From the NCBI GenBank assembly GCA_037893245.1, contig JBAIAA010000527.1, positions 620,001 through 684,000 on the forward strand: DNA of 64,000 nt, in the 5' to 3' direction. Under the pieces are notes generated by a model. The model did no database searches. It saw only the letters and a program-made list of their open reading frames with translations, and was not told the origin of the DNA. The number at the start of each line of letters is the position of its first letter. Positions within the stretch are counted from its first letter, which is position 1. The position numbers were made by a program, and so were the translations under genes. Shown here in pieces: positions 16,040-54,400 of this stretch. This DNA comes from Crossaster papposus (lineage: Eukaryota; Echinodermata; Asteroidea; Velatida; Solasteridae).

Positions 16040-19000
16040 ATGGAAACCGCGGTTGAGGCAATCCTACCTTCTTTTATCGAGACGCGGCACATCGTAACGA
16101 TAGCCATCGCCGTTTCGATCTTCTTTATGATCTACTTTCTGACCCCTAAGAATCTTCCCCCTGGCCCGCTGGGCTGGCCCCTGGTCGGGTACCTTCCGGG
16201 GTTGTTTCCCGACCCCCTGGTGTCCTTCAGCAAGTTGGCCGACAAGTACGGGAAGATTCTAAGCATCCGGATGGGACCGCAGCTCGTGGTAATGCTGAGT
16301 GATTACGAGACGCTGCGGCATGCCTACGTCAGTATGGCCGAGGAGTTCTCTGACAACATGATTATGTCTTGGGTCCTTGAAAGCAAACGGGACGTAGGTA
16401 AGGACTTAAATAAATGGAGGGCAAGGGTGACTAACAAGGTAAAACTCTTGACTAGCGCCAGAACGCCAACATTGAACGAGATTAGCTTAGTAATTTTGAT
16501 AGAGCGGGGGAACCGAATGTCGAAGGTTCAAATCCAATAGGTTCAAACTTTTTTAAATTTTGTTTTATCACCGATATGTGAAAATAGAATCCAATCCTAA
16601 ATAAATCCAGTAGCCCACATCACAAAGAAGAAGATGACAAAAAACAACGAAATAAATTCACACTCTTTCTGTTCGATCTCTCTATACTAAAAGAGACCAA
16701 TTTCCTAAAATAAAATTACACCTCCATTGACACAGTTAAAGTGCGTAATCCCTTGAAATTGTCTACACTATAAGCCAAAATACGGAAACTTTATCTTGAA
16801 ATCGTTAGTTTCCCAAAAAAATTATCGTCCTAAATTAACACCTTTTAATAATAATAGGTATCTATAAAGTCAGTCATAAAGCTCAAATCAGCTTCCAGAT
16901 GCAGTTGTTTACAAGAAGTATTGTACAGGGCTCAATTGGAGGCTAATTCCGGAGAGGTTGTGACCGTCTCTTATTCATGCAGGGAGTCTCTTCTGGGAGA
17001 ACGGAGAGAAGTGGCGCCAGCGCCGTCGCTTCTCCCTTAAGACTCTACGGGGCTTCGGCTTTGGCAAGCGGAGCCTGGAGTCCCGCATCAACGAGGAGGG
17101 CCGCTTCTTCTGCCAGGAGATGGAGCGCCTCAAAGGCCAGCCCGTCATCCTCAACAAACTCCTCTTCAACGCCTCCGCCAACATCATCTGCACCATCGGC
17201 ATGGGCTGCCGGTACGACTACCGCGACCCAGCCTTCGAAGAGCAGCTTGGAATCATGATGGAGATCATCGAAGGGGTACGGCTCCTAGAGCCGGCCAACA
17301 TCATCCCACCTCTCTGGCACTCACGCTGGTACAAGCGCCGACGCGGAATGTTCAAAGCACACGAGGACTTCCTCAAGGAGCACTTGGAGCACCACAAGGC
17401 GACCCTTGACCCTGACAATATGCGGGACATGATGGATGCCTACTTGGTGGAGATGAAGAGGAGAAAGGACACCGCTGACCCCATACAGCACACGGAGGAA
17501 GGAATCGTTCACAGCATTTCGGATCTGTTTGGTGCGGGTACTGGAACCTTGTCTAACACCACACTTTGGATCATCATCTACATGCTGAGATACCCAGAGA
17601 CCCAGACAAAGGTACGACACTTTATTTTGCCTTGTTAGGCTCGCCATACCTTTCACCAACACGTCTTCTCGTATCAGCTTGGCTGTATTTATAGCCAACA
17701 ATTAAAGATTACAAAAGCCAGATTAGAAAATGTGTTAAGTTTAGTTTGGGGCCGTTTTCCAAACCCTTCGACGGTCTTTCTCCGACGGACATGTTTGGCT
17801 TCGTTCATGCAGTTTGGCAATGGTGATAGAGCCGGAGATGATGCCTAAGCTGGGGTTTAGAGAAACAGCATAGGTTTCCAGCCCTTCTGAACCGTAATAA
17901 CCACACCACGTCAAACAAAATGATAACCATCAGTAATCTATGCTTCTCGTTTGCCATGGCAACAGATCCAGGAGGAGGTTGACCGCGTGCTGGGGGCAGA
18001 GGGCGTCCCATCGACTGTCATGCGAGAGCAAATGCCCTACACCTGCGCCTTCCTGATGGAGATCCAGCGACTGCGCCCTCTGGCGGCCATCATCTTCAGA
18101 CACCTTAGAGTGCCCGGAGTCAAGCTGTGCGGCTACAACATCCCGAAAGGTAACAACAGCCACGCCTCCTTTCATGAATATGCATATACTCATATACTGG
18201 GATTGTGACTATAAGTTATGACGAGATTTAAATATTATATATCTTTGAGCTTGCAGAATGTGGCAATTCGAAACGGGAAGAAATGCTCCCGATACAAAAG
18301 ACGAATATTTACATTCAAGAAGACGAAAATTATAATAATTTAGTATACGGATCATCGGTATAACCAGGCCAACAAGTGGACATCTGAGCTTCAAGTTAGC
18401 AAACAAAATAACCAACTTTCATTACCATGAAAAATAAATAGAATCGCTGAAAACTTTCCTTCCCAAGAACACGACCAACACACCGTTTGGTTCAGCGCAC
18501 GCATTAAGGAATGCGATCGCACGCTAGCTATCAAGTCTGACGTCATACACTTCTTACTAATTCTTCTTTGCAATAGCTTTTTTTCTACAAATCTTTTTAC
18601 AAGTTATCGAAGGAAAATCCCGAAATAGAAAAATAACTCGTGGGCACTTTGCATCCTGTGATATGCTTTGTCTAGAATAGATTCCCACGTTATAACCTAA
18701 TACAACGACGCCAAAAGAGACGTTGCTTTGCAAGTATAGCTGCGTGCTAAGCAGATAATGTGCCCAATTCAGCGACAACACGAGTCTCCACTAAACTTGA
18801 TAAAACAATCAATTAATTACGCACTCCTGAAAATGAACAGCGAAACAATAATGTTCTCAGGCCGTTTGGCACCCTACCAAAAGGACAACGTTGATGTGCA
18901 ACTCGGAAAGAAACAAGAAATGGCACTTTCAATAAAATTCTGAACAAAATAATAATTTACATGTAATAAGAAATTAAAACAGTTAATCAATTTTGAAGAT

Positions 19001-20285
19001 ATAAAATATATATTGAGACTCCGGGAACACATTGAACAACACAAAATGGGGCGGGGTTCCTCTGCTTTATATTTTGCTTCATAATGCTGGGAAAGCGGAC
19101 TGAAAAAACAATCAATTAAGTAACAATATTGGGAATAAATACAACTGGAATAAACACATTATTTGCAATGTGACATTAAGCCTGACAATGGTAATTCTTA
19201 CCCTTCCTCATTTCCCTGTCTGGTTCTAGATACCCCAGTGTTTGGTAACGTCTTCTACATCCAGAACAGTCCCAAGTTCTGGGATGACCCGATCGAGTGC
19301 CGACCAGAGCGCTTCCTGTCCGCCGACGGCAAGACGCTCGTGCCCAGGAAAGACTGGATTCCGTTCGGACTCGGTAAGTCAATCGTGAGGATCTCGTTCG
19401 GACTCGGTAAGTCAATCGGGAGGATCTCGTTCGGACTCAGTAAGTTAATCGTGAGAATCGCGTTCGGATTCGGCAAGTTGATCGGGAAGATCCAGTTCGG
19501 ACTCGGTAAGTCAATCGTGAGGATCGCGTTTGGATTCGGCAGGTCAATCGGGAGGATCTCGTTCGGACTCGGTAAGTTAATCGTGAGAATCGCGTTCGGA
19601 TTCGGTAAGTCGATCGGGAGGATCCAGTTCGGACTCGGATCCATTTGATTTTGTTTTTCGATTACCTTTCCGACTATGCCTACCTACCTAACTCAATGCT
19701 TTACGTTAAACAAAATGTTAATGCCATAGGCCTATAACCAACGCTTACTGATAAAATATTTTGTGCAAATCGCCCTTCACAAGGCCAAAGGCCACTCGAG
19801 ATGTGGGCTACAGAGGAAAGTGTGGAAGAACCAGCCCCTCACACTAAAACACGACAATACGATCTCTTCAATTTACAAAGGGCAATTTTTATGTATGAAC
19901 ATACAGAGATATTATGGGAGTTTGGGAAATTGTTGTCGCCAATATATAAATAAACAACCCCATGCTCTATGATGGAAATAATTAATATAAAACAACGCTG
20001 TCAAGAAAATAACAACAAATACACTCCTCATTCCCAAATGTAACATATCTCTTTTAATAATTTAAGATTTAATCCTATGGTATTTGATGTTCTTCGTCTC
20101 CAGGCCGTCGCATGTGCCTAGGTGAGGCACTCACTAAGATGGAGTTGTTTATTTTCACGTTAACCGTCATGCAGCGCTTCACCTTCAAAGTACCGGAAGG
20201 CGACCCACTACCTCCCCTGGATCTACCCACGGGAGGGCTGGTCATGTACGCTCCCAGGTTCCGGGTTTGCTGCGTCAAACGCTAA
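16040..20285 (+). CDS. Cytochrome P450, CYP2-type, five exons (498 aa)
   Basis: A microsomal haem monooxygenase. Exons: 16040-16397, 16983-17611, 17966-18149, 19230-19373, 20104-20285; phases join and the product (498 aa) has normal P450 length. In order: an N-terminal membrane anchor (HIVTIAIAVSIFFMIYFL, about residues 18-35), the proline hinge LPPGPLGWPLVG, helix C WRQRRRFSLKTLR, the I-helix oxygen-binding motif GAGTGT, K-helix ExxR as EIQR, the aromatic/PERF region CRPERFL, and the haem-ligand loop FGLGRRMCLGE, split between exons 4 and 5. WENGEKWRQRRRF and EIQR point to the CYP2 clan. The substrate cannot be told. Exon 1 ends at GTAG|GTAAGG, chosen because it restores phase. Intron 4 begins with a minisatellite made of copies of the exon 4 end and donor. 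The AATAAA at 20998-21003 is a plausible polyadenylation signal. Confidence 0.93.
16475..16540 (+). repeat. tRNA-derived SINE fragment in P450 intron 1
   Basis: A box-A-like TAGCTTAGTAA at 16483-16493 is followed at tRNA-like spacing by the box-B match GGTTCAAATCC (16525-16535). The flanks do not form an acceptor stem, so this is a SINE head rather than a tRNA gene. It lies about 85 bp downstream of the exon 1 donor. Confidence 0.5.
17740..17880 (+). repeat. Dispersed repeat, second copy at 47700-47790
   Basis: The segment GGCTTCGTTCATGCAGTTTG and the downstream GCCTAAGCTGGGGTTTRG in P450 intron 2 recur in the same order and spacing upstream of ATM at about 47710-47775. The family is not identified. 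Confidence 0.6.
18150..19229 (+). other. P450 intron 3, no other feature seen
   Basis: About 1.1 kb, AT-rich, with only short open frames. No inverted-repeat element or SINE box is evident. Confidence 0.4.
19363..19643 (+). repeat. 33-bp minisatellite of exon 4 end plus splice donor
   Basis: The consensus unit runs TTCGGACTCGGTAAGTCAAT then CGTGAGGATCTCG, beginning with the last bases of exon 4. Donor-like sites recur exactly every 33 bp at 19374 (the presumed real site), 19407, 19440, 19473, 19506, 19539, 19572 and 19605. Six read GTAAGT; those at 19473 and 19539 read GCAAGT and GCAGGT. A ninth copy is cut short, with GGATCC in place of the donor. Alternating ATCGTGAG and ATCGGGAG copies give a 66-bp period, and copies 1-4 resemble 5-8, giving 132 bp. 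Because 33 is a multiple of three, the P450 frame stays open as 11-residue repeats (GLGKSIVRISF type) until TGA at 19646-19648. Confidence 0.95.
19763..19815 (+). repeat. Dispersed repeat shared with 4663-4770
   Basis: TTGTGCAAATCGCCC, then ACAAGGCCAAAGGCC and GTGGGCT, repeats the order seen downstream of TFB1M (GCAAATCGCCC, ACAAGGTCAAAGGCC, GTGGGCT). It lies in P450 intron 4. The family is unknown. Confidence 0.55.
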
Positions 20286-21250
20286 GTTTCGACAGGACAT
20301 AGGGAGTCTTGGCACCGTAATATTACAGAGATTTCACTCAGAAAATAGATTTCTTACCAAAAACAAATGCATTGCTTTGAATACTATGAAACACACAATA
20401 CGCATAATATTGGCTCAACAAAATAGGAACTTTGCTGGGAAAAAAATGATAAAAACAATAGCCTAGGCAACACTCAGTATTTAAGAACAAAACTTTTATT
20501 TGGCAGTTACGATATTTCTGAATACGCAAAAATAAAAGAAAAGTGTTTGCATAGTGTATATATATTTGGTCGGTGGAAATAGTTAAATGTTTAATTGTTT
20601 ATAAAACATAAATTCTGTAGTGTGATATTTCTCTATTTTGATGGTTTCTTTGACGGAAAAGTTTGGATAAAATGTTTTCTTGATCTTTTGGGAACATTGG
20701 GAGAACATTTCAGAGTGTTTTTCAATCAATTTGAGAAAAACAATTTGATTGTTTTCAACGATTTGTGTGCTAAGATTTTATCTTCTTGGTAACTAGAATT
20801 TTGAAAATGTTCAAAACAATGATGTTGCATTTTTGTATGTTTATTGATTTCCATGAATGACTATGCATCATCTTATTTGACATAACCATGGAATCGATAT
20901 AAAAAACCGAACAAATTTCCTTATTTAAGTACTAAAAAGTGGTTTGAAAATGTAATTATGAACTCCACAAATATATGTAAATCATGTTTTGAATTGTAAT
21001 AAATGTACACAGTGATATACGTGATATTAACGGTGAACCGTTTTATGTTGTTTCCAAGGCAACATACTGCACCAGAAACCTATAAGATTCTTTATTTTTT
21101 ACTTGATTGAATATGTTAACGCAAGAATGGCAACAAAGTTAAACTATTTTGTCAGATGATCTTCTGAAAAACTCAATTCTTTTTGAACAAAAACAAAAAC
21201 TTGAAAAGAGACTAATGTTTAACTGATTCACCTTTGACCCTGATGCGTGT
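20286..21250. other. P450/ATM convergent 3' intergenic region
   Basis: An AT-rich stretch holding the 3' ends of two converging genes. AATAAA on the + strand at 20998-21003 fits the P450 transcript. TTTATT at 21091-21096 (AATAAA on the minus strand) fits ATM. The two signals lie less than 100 bp apart, and neither transcript's end can be fixed from sequence. No other feature is seen. Confidence 0.5.
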
Positions 21251-47116
<25,866 letters not shown>

Positions 47117-48457
47117 GCTGATTCATGGGCCGGGTGGACGTTAAAAGCTGCTCGACCTTTCCTTCAAACAAAGAGTTAAAACAGTTAATATTTTAATGAC
47201 AAAACAACAACAGCGATTTCGCAAAATATTTCAATAATTGCAAATTGGAATAGGAAAATTCAATTTCAAGATTGTTTAAAAGTCATCTTCAAAGTCTAAA
47301 AGTCTAATTATGCTTTTGTTTTAGTTTTAATGTGACACTCAGTGTACATGAATGTGACAAATGGGATATATCAAATACACGTTTAATTAGCATTGTGCCC
47401 TAAAGCGGCTGCAGTACCACGACTCGAGACGTCGAGTAAAATCTTAGCATCAGGCTCAGCTCTAAAATAAGACAATGACATTGGGGGATTCGCATTAAGA
47501 GAGATTCGCCAAGGCTTTTAGCAACTAACACGAATACGAAAGTGGGTTTGTTTTGAACATTATCACTCAGAAAACAATGATTAAAAAACAATCCTGTGAA
47601 AATCAACGTGTAGCACGACACGAGCAAGTTCAGGTACAAGACACGTGCATTTAGGGCTGTTTTTTATCCGCGTCAAGCTATCCAGACATTCAACCACATC
47701 CAACACCGCCTCGGCTTCGTTCGTGCAGTTTGACAATAGTGATAGAGCCACAATAGAGCCTAAGCTGGGGTTTGGAAAACGGCCCAGGTACCAAAAAAGT
47801 TTCACCGGTTGATTGAAATAGCGCCCTCATTGTTAGATGATGACAACACAACAGCCCGGCAACCTGGCAACATGCAACTTAACTGGATGGCGTCAACCAC
47901 TTGTCGATGTCAACGTGCAATGAGCACCGCGTGCATATTGGTAAAGAAATTTGTTTCTGTAAATGAAAAGTTTTAAGCATTGTTTTTACTTGGAACAAGA
48001 AGGAAGTAATTGGAATGTAAATAACCTTAAAATTGTCTAAGAAGTATAACTTAACAACTAAACTAGTTGAGGGGTCCTGACTGACTATCTCTTCAGCGAC
48101 AGCGTAGCTCTTGACCATGTTGACGACGGGGTACCGTGCCAAAGTTCAATAAGATGTGTACAAAATAATTAACAGCTAACTTAGTGTGGACTGTGGGTTT
48201 AAAAAACACCTTATCATTCCAAAATGACTTTTTCAACATAAAGCAAACTTCTCTTTATTATAATGACAATTTTTGTTGTAATTGTGAACAGTTTCTTAGC
48301 ATAAAAAATGTGGAAATTAGATTAAAAGTTTGTGACCCCAATTCCGTATTCTAATTCTATCTCAATCAGAATATGTGTTTATTAAACATTTATAATTCCT
48401 CATTTACTTTCATCTTCATTTTGTTTGAAGTTAGTTTCCTGATCTACAACTCTCAAG
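47117..48457. promoter_or_regulatory. Head-to-head region between ATM and the C6orf118-like gene
   Basis: The 1.34 kb between start codons of two divergent genes should contain both promoters and any non-coding first exons. A dispersed repeat copy (47700-47790, partner at 17740-17880) lies inside. The frame at 47879-48142 starts with TTG and is not supported. The promoter role is inferred from layout. Confidence 0.45.
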
Positions 48458-51400
48458 ATGGCCGAAAGGGTCAACGAGCGGCCCCTACACCACATCTTGG
48501 AAGGGTTAATTATAGAACAGAAACAAGACATTGACCTTTTGACCCGGGGTCACCTAAACCACAATCGGTTGTGGAAGCCGCCGGACAAGGCTACCCACGC
48601 ACCTTGGCAGAGCTCAGGAAAAGAATCTCCGTTGATGCACGAGCCCTCAAAATTACCCTCCTCCCACGGTTCCGCGGACCACCGCGTTCAGATGATGGGT
48701 GCGGTGTACAACTTTGGTGTTGGGACATCGGGCAGCATTCACGTTCCCTCAAAACACAAATCTGTCGAAAAATTGCGGAAAGAGAGCCCCAGTCCGATTC
48801 CTCCAATTCCTCCGACGAGTCACGGTAAACCACCGCAAACAGAGCAAAGACCGAACACGGCAGCTTCGTATATCAGCGATAACGTCTACGTAGAAGAATT
48901 AAGACTACCAGAACTCATGCTCCTGAGTACCTCCGGTGTGAGACCAAAGTCTCCCCTCCGAACCGGTTCGCCGAAATCCCTCACCCCTTTGAACGTAGAC
49001 GCCAAAAGATCCGCCAGTGTGCCCCCTCCCTCGCAGAAGAAGCACCAGTTCTACGAGAGTCCCCTGGGCGGGGTGACAAAGAAGGAACAATTCCAGCGAT
49101 TCTTAGACTTTCAGAAGAACGTGATGAAGACAGCAGAAATGTATGAAAGGAACGTACTCTCAGGACAGAAGGTGGTTGAACCTCTGGAAAGGAAATTAAA
49201 GGAGGTAGGCGAAAAAGAAAATGGATTTTATTTTCTTCTAACATTAGGGGGGACAATACAAATTTTAATATTGCTTTTAGGAAGTTATTTGGGACTATTT
49301 CTTGAAGGGCTTGGTGAGTAGATTGCAAATCTCTTTCAACTTTCAAAATCGGTCAAAGCGTTGCCAAGTTATGGTCCGATAAACTTTTCAGATTGCGCTT
49401 TTTCCTAGACAACAAACGTAACAGTAATTAAAAAGTGTTTTTTGAACCATCTCATTTATTCTATTTACATCTTTCAAGCATTTCAAATCATCTTTTCTAG
49501 TATGTATGTTGCTCATATATTTCATATAAGTCTTTCTTTTTCAGATGATACATTTCATGAGATCTGCAAATTCTCATGTTGTTACTCGTTGTCTAGTGGG
49601 TCTGCACGGTGTGTATGACACCCCTACTAACATTAACCCTAACCCCCTAGGCCCTTTTGGCTATCAACCATTCTTAATCCTCTAAAATCTTCCAAACTGC
49701 AAGGAGGATCTTGGATGATTGAGGAGGGTTAGGGTTCATTAAGGCTTCCATTGTGGCAGCTACAGGGTTGCAAATATTATGTGGCCTAACATAACATTTA
49801 AAGGCATTATTTTGGGCTCTTTTGTGTTTTTCCTTTTAAGGAGTTGATGAAATTGGACGACGCCCATCACTCATCGGGACCTAACTTCCACCGTCTTCAA
49901 GTCTACAGCAATATCTGGGAAGATCTGATTGCCGCCTTGCCAGAATTTGGGCAGCCCCTAGCTTACATCAAGGTAGGAATAATGACCTTCAAATTAATTA
50001 GAAATCAATGAAATTGTGCAAATAGCTTAAGAATTTTTAAAGTTATTTGTGCAACTGATGAGTTATGTACTGACAAAGATCCGAGTCGGTTGTATTTGTT
50101 CTGATGTAAAACAAAACAAAACCAACAAATCAATTTAGAATAAAATTTACAGTTTGTTGTATTCTTTATAATGATTCATTCATTCTTTGTTACTTTTCGT
50201 AATATCTGAGTCGTCAATTTAAATCCAGCAAACATCTGTCCGCATCTTTAAAAAAAAATATCAAATTAAAGGTCAGTGACACCCGTCTTATTTAACCCCA
50301 ACAGACATTGTTTTGTTTTTAACGGATTAGTCCGGTTAGCCACGACAAAATCTGTCTGTTCCCTCCTCGAAACCTGAAGCCCTTTAGAAGGCCGTACACT
50401 GCCCCGGGTCAATCAAGCCTTTTAACCATCTGAGTGAGCAATATAACGATGACCCTGAAATCTGCCGGTCCTTTTCATGAGGAGGCGTTGAGATAATTGC
50501 CGGGCTTGTCTCCGCGCTGATCCAGGACTGTGAAAATTACGCAGATTGATTCTTGTTTTTGCCCGCCCCTACGGAGCTCTGTAATTGAACGGGTCGTGTT
50601 GGTTTGAAACCAATATAATGGAAATGTACGGTTGGGTTTCAGTGTGCTGTTAATTATCTGCATTACAGTAATCCTCAGTCATACGTGATCGTAGACGGTA
50701 CCTTAATAAAAAAAAAATGAAGGAGATTATGTTTTGCCGGCATTTGGGTATTTGTTTATTTGTTGGGGTGTTTGTTTGTTTGTTTGTTTGTCACTGAATT
50801 TATGTAACGACATTTAGCAGAATTTTGATTGGAATCAATTTGCTACCGTAACTTTTTACTATATAAACAACATTACAAAAGGGAAATCTGATACTTAGAG
50901 CTTAGTACAGTAGGTAGAAATTAATAACAATTTTATTTTTAACCATTGAAAAAAAAAATCTTTTGTAAAAAATTGAAACACATTTAGTTTGATATTAATA
51001 TGCAACAAAACAATACTATCAGAGAATTGAAAAATTTTGCATTTGTTTTTCTTCTCCCATTTAAATTGCAAAAAAAGATTATAGAAACGCAGTTTATTTC
51101 CACTCTGGCTTCCTCAAAACAAAGTTCCTGGATCGGTTTGTTATTGTCTCGGCTGCAGGATAAGCGAGTCGTTTGAATGCACACGCACAGAGACACGGTT
51201 CTCTGCCACACGCTCATTAGTCCAGACACAGTCACTCTAACGCGTGTTCCTGACAGCAAAGCCTAGTGTGTTTACATTCAGATTGTACACACAATCGACG
51301 GGCAGTCACGACTCGGATTCTCAATACAAACGGAGCAGTACTTGTTTTTTGGAGAGATTGTTTTTTCGGTCAGCTTGATTTTAAACAAAATTATTATTAT

Positions 51401-54400
51401 GGTATCAAGAAATCGAACCGTTCAGGGCATTCCGTGCGATTCTTGTAAAGTCACAATTCAGGTAATAATGACTTGCTATTGTCTTGTTGCGATTTGACTT
51501 GTGATGGTCTTGTGATTTGACTTGTGATTTGACTTGTGATGGTCTTGTGATTTGACTTTTGATGAACTTGTGATTTGACCTGTGATGGTCTTGCGATTTG
51601 ACTTGCGATGGTCTTGCGATTTGACTTGCGATGGTCTTGCGATTTGACTAATGATGGTCTTGCAATTTGAATTGTGATGGTCTTGCGATTTGACTTGTGA
51701 TGGTCCTGCGATTTGACTTGTGATGGTCTTGCGATTTGACTTGTGATGGTCTTGCGATTTGACCTGTGATGGTCTTACGATTGACTTGTGATGGTCTTGT
51801 GATTTGACTTGTGATGGTCTTGCACTTTGACTTGTGATGGTCTTGCGATTTGACTTGTGATGGTCTTGCGATTTGATTTGTGATGGTCTTGTGATTTGAC
51901 TTGTGATGGTCTTGCGATTTGACTAATGACTTTTTTTTGTAATGACTTTGTACTCTAGAATGGCTATGATGAGTACATAGGCTCCCTGCTGGGTAGCCAT
52001 AGCCATAGCCAGACCCAGAGCCAAGTGCTGGCCCAGCAGGTAGAGAGCCTGGCTAGCGGCACCCCAATCGCCCCAGGGGAGGTAGAGCGGGCACGGGAGG
52101 AGGTCCAACAACTGGAGGCCAAGGCTAAGGAACTGCTGGATGTCAATGACAGGTATGTACAACAGGGGTGGATCCAAGTGGAGTTTAGTCTCCGTTCAAG
52201 GCTGACTTCAAAGACTCGCCTTTTATCGGGTTTTCTGTAGCCAGTTGTTGCATTACAAAAAAAACACCAGCCAAATCGACCAATCAACATCAGAGTCCTC
52301 ATTTCTTCGATTGGCTGACGCGCGGGGTCGCATAAATATTTAGATAAATCAGACAAAATACGAGGGCTCTGCATGCACACACCCGATGTCTGATTCTTAG
52401 ACTAGGTTTTTTCGGGGTCCAAAGCAAAATGGCAAATTGGTGATCCCTTTAAAAGTCTCCAGCCCTACCCATTCCTCATTCTGACGGAGTGGCTGCTTTA
52501 CATTTAACGATGCAAAAAATGAATGAGGTTCATGAAATAGATGACTAGGAACACCCTTGCAAACTGAGGGTTATGATCGAATGATCAAACCTATGAAATT
52601 AATCATATCTTGATTATCCACTGGCTACAAACTGTTCAAACGCTTGTGGCAGTATGAGTGATCACTGAGGATTTATCTTAACAAAATCTGGGGCAGATAC
52701 TCGGAACACGCTGTGATAAATTGTGACACGGATAACTAGAATAGTAAAAGACTGCACTTTTTGATTAAATTTATGACTTTATCTTTCCCATTTTGCTCTC
52801 CATATCGTACATTTATTTTCCAAAGGACGTGCTTCTCAATTTGTTTTTTAAAGAATTTCCATCCAGTCTTAGATTTTGTCTTTTCTAATTTGTCCTCTTT
52901 TTTTTAACTGAAATTGATGCTCTTTTTAAAGGGTCTGCTTAGAATCAGCATGCATTAAAAGAAAATGTATTTTGTTACAACTTACATCTAAGTATTAATT
53001 AACCAGTTCGCGACGGATGACGTATATAAACGCAACAATTTTTCCAAATTCAAAACGGATGACGCATAAACACGCCAAGTTCAAGTTCGGAAATGTATGT
53101 CAGATGCGAGCAAGGCCGGAAATGCGTGGGTGTGCTTCCCGGCACTATCAGCCCGAACCTGCTTCGGATCGAGTTTCGTTAAAAATAATCCCGCCCCTCG
53201 GCTCGGCGATGTTAAAATAATCCCGGCGCGAACTGGTTAAATGGAATTTGAAAATTTGTAAGAATACGCAATTATCTTTACACAAATATTTTTTTGTTAA
53301 TAATATTTTGATCCTACAAATTTAATTGTGGTTCTACAAAATATGTTGTTGGCTGTATCGTGAAATACGACCGGGCAACTTCCGAATCTGTTTTTGTGCC
53401 GGAGGGTCACAAATGGTATTAGCCTTGTAATGGAAGATATTATTGACAAAAAGTTACTGATTATAATGTAAAACCACACACCTAGAGTGCGAACACGCAC
53501 CGCGCAGAACCACCCTGAAACCGTAACGTTCGGTTCAATTAGAACTAATGGGCTGTGACGTTTTGGGTCCTAGCTAGAAATTTCTCCCAAAGCCTTTTAG
53601 AGATTCTAATCATGTCATGCATATTTTTTCTGTATTTATTTTTTTATTTCCATCCCAGATTTTGTTTAATTAAAAAAATTGTATGATTGGCAAACGGACT
53701 AAAACCAAATAAAAAAATATGTTGTTGTGTCTTAAAGTCACGACGCTAGCAACATTAGCGACGTTAAAGATCTTAGTAACGGCAGATGGCAATATCTCTT
53801 GTTTGATAACAATTGGCAGAAAATGATCGCTGTGGCTCACGCACACAACTGCGTTATAGTATTAGTGCTAGTGATTTATAAGAGAGCATGGCAGAGAATA
53901 TTTTATAGGGTAACAGAATAATTATTTTTTTCTGAAGGCTTTTAGAAATTGTTGTTTAAATGGTGCATTGCCATCTAATTTTTCTGGTTAATTGAATATA
54001 AATGTGTGTGCGGTTTGACAATGTTTGGGATTTGAATTCTGCCAGTACAGTTTTTAAACTCAAGTGCCTTTGAGAGAAATTATTCCTATTTTAATTGTTT
54101 TACTTGCAATAAATTTTTAGGAAAACAGAGTAGGTTATTTTGACTGTTGTTTTCTATTCGATAATAAATATTTGGAATTGTTTTGAAATTCACAAACAAA
54201 TTTCTCTTTTTTTCTTTCCCAAAGAGGATTTACAGAACTGTACAAAACTGTAGTAAATGGTTTAATTTCATTTGTAGAGTTTAAAATCGTATTGTATGTT
54301 TGAATAAAAAAAGATGGAAAATGAACGATATTTTTCGATCTTTAATATATCAATGTTCTTGTGGAATAGCAGAGAATGTCTATGCATTATTATGCCTAAT

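Noticed and set aside
19163-19648. 161-residue frame as an independent gene
   Set aside because: It is P450 exon 4 plus read-through into the minisatellite of intron 4.
47879-48142. 87-residue frame upstream of ATM as an extra 5' exon
   Set aside because: Its first codon is TTG, ATM already has a well-matched start in exon 1, and no donor/acceptor pair links the two.
49631-49743. Interstitial telomere sequence
   Set aside because: Only one or two TTAGGG-like units at each end in inverted orientation; fits transposon termini better.
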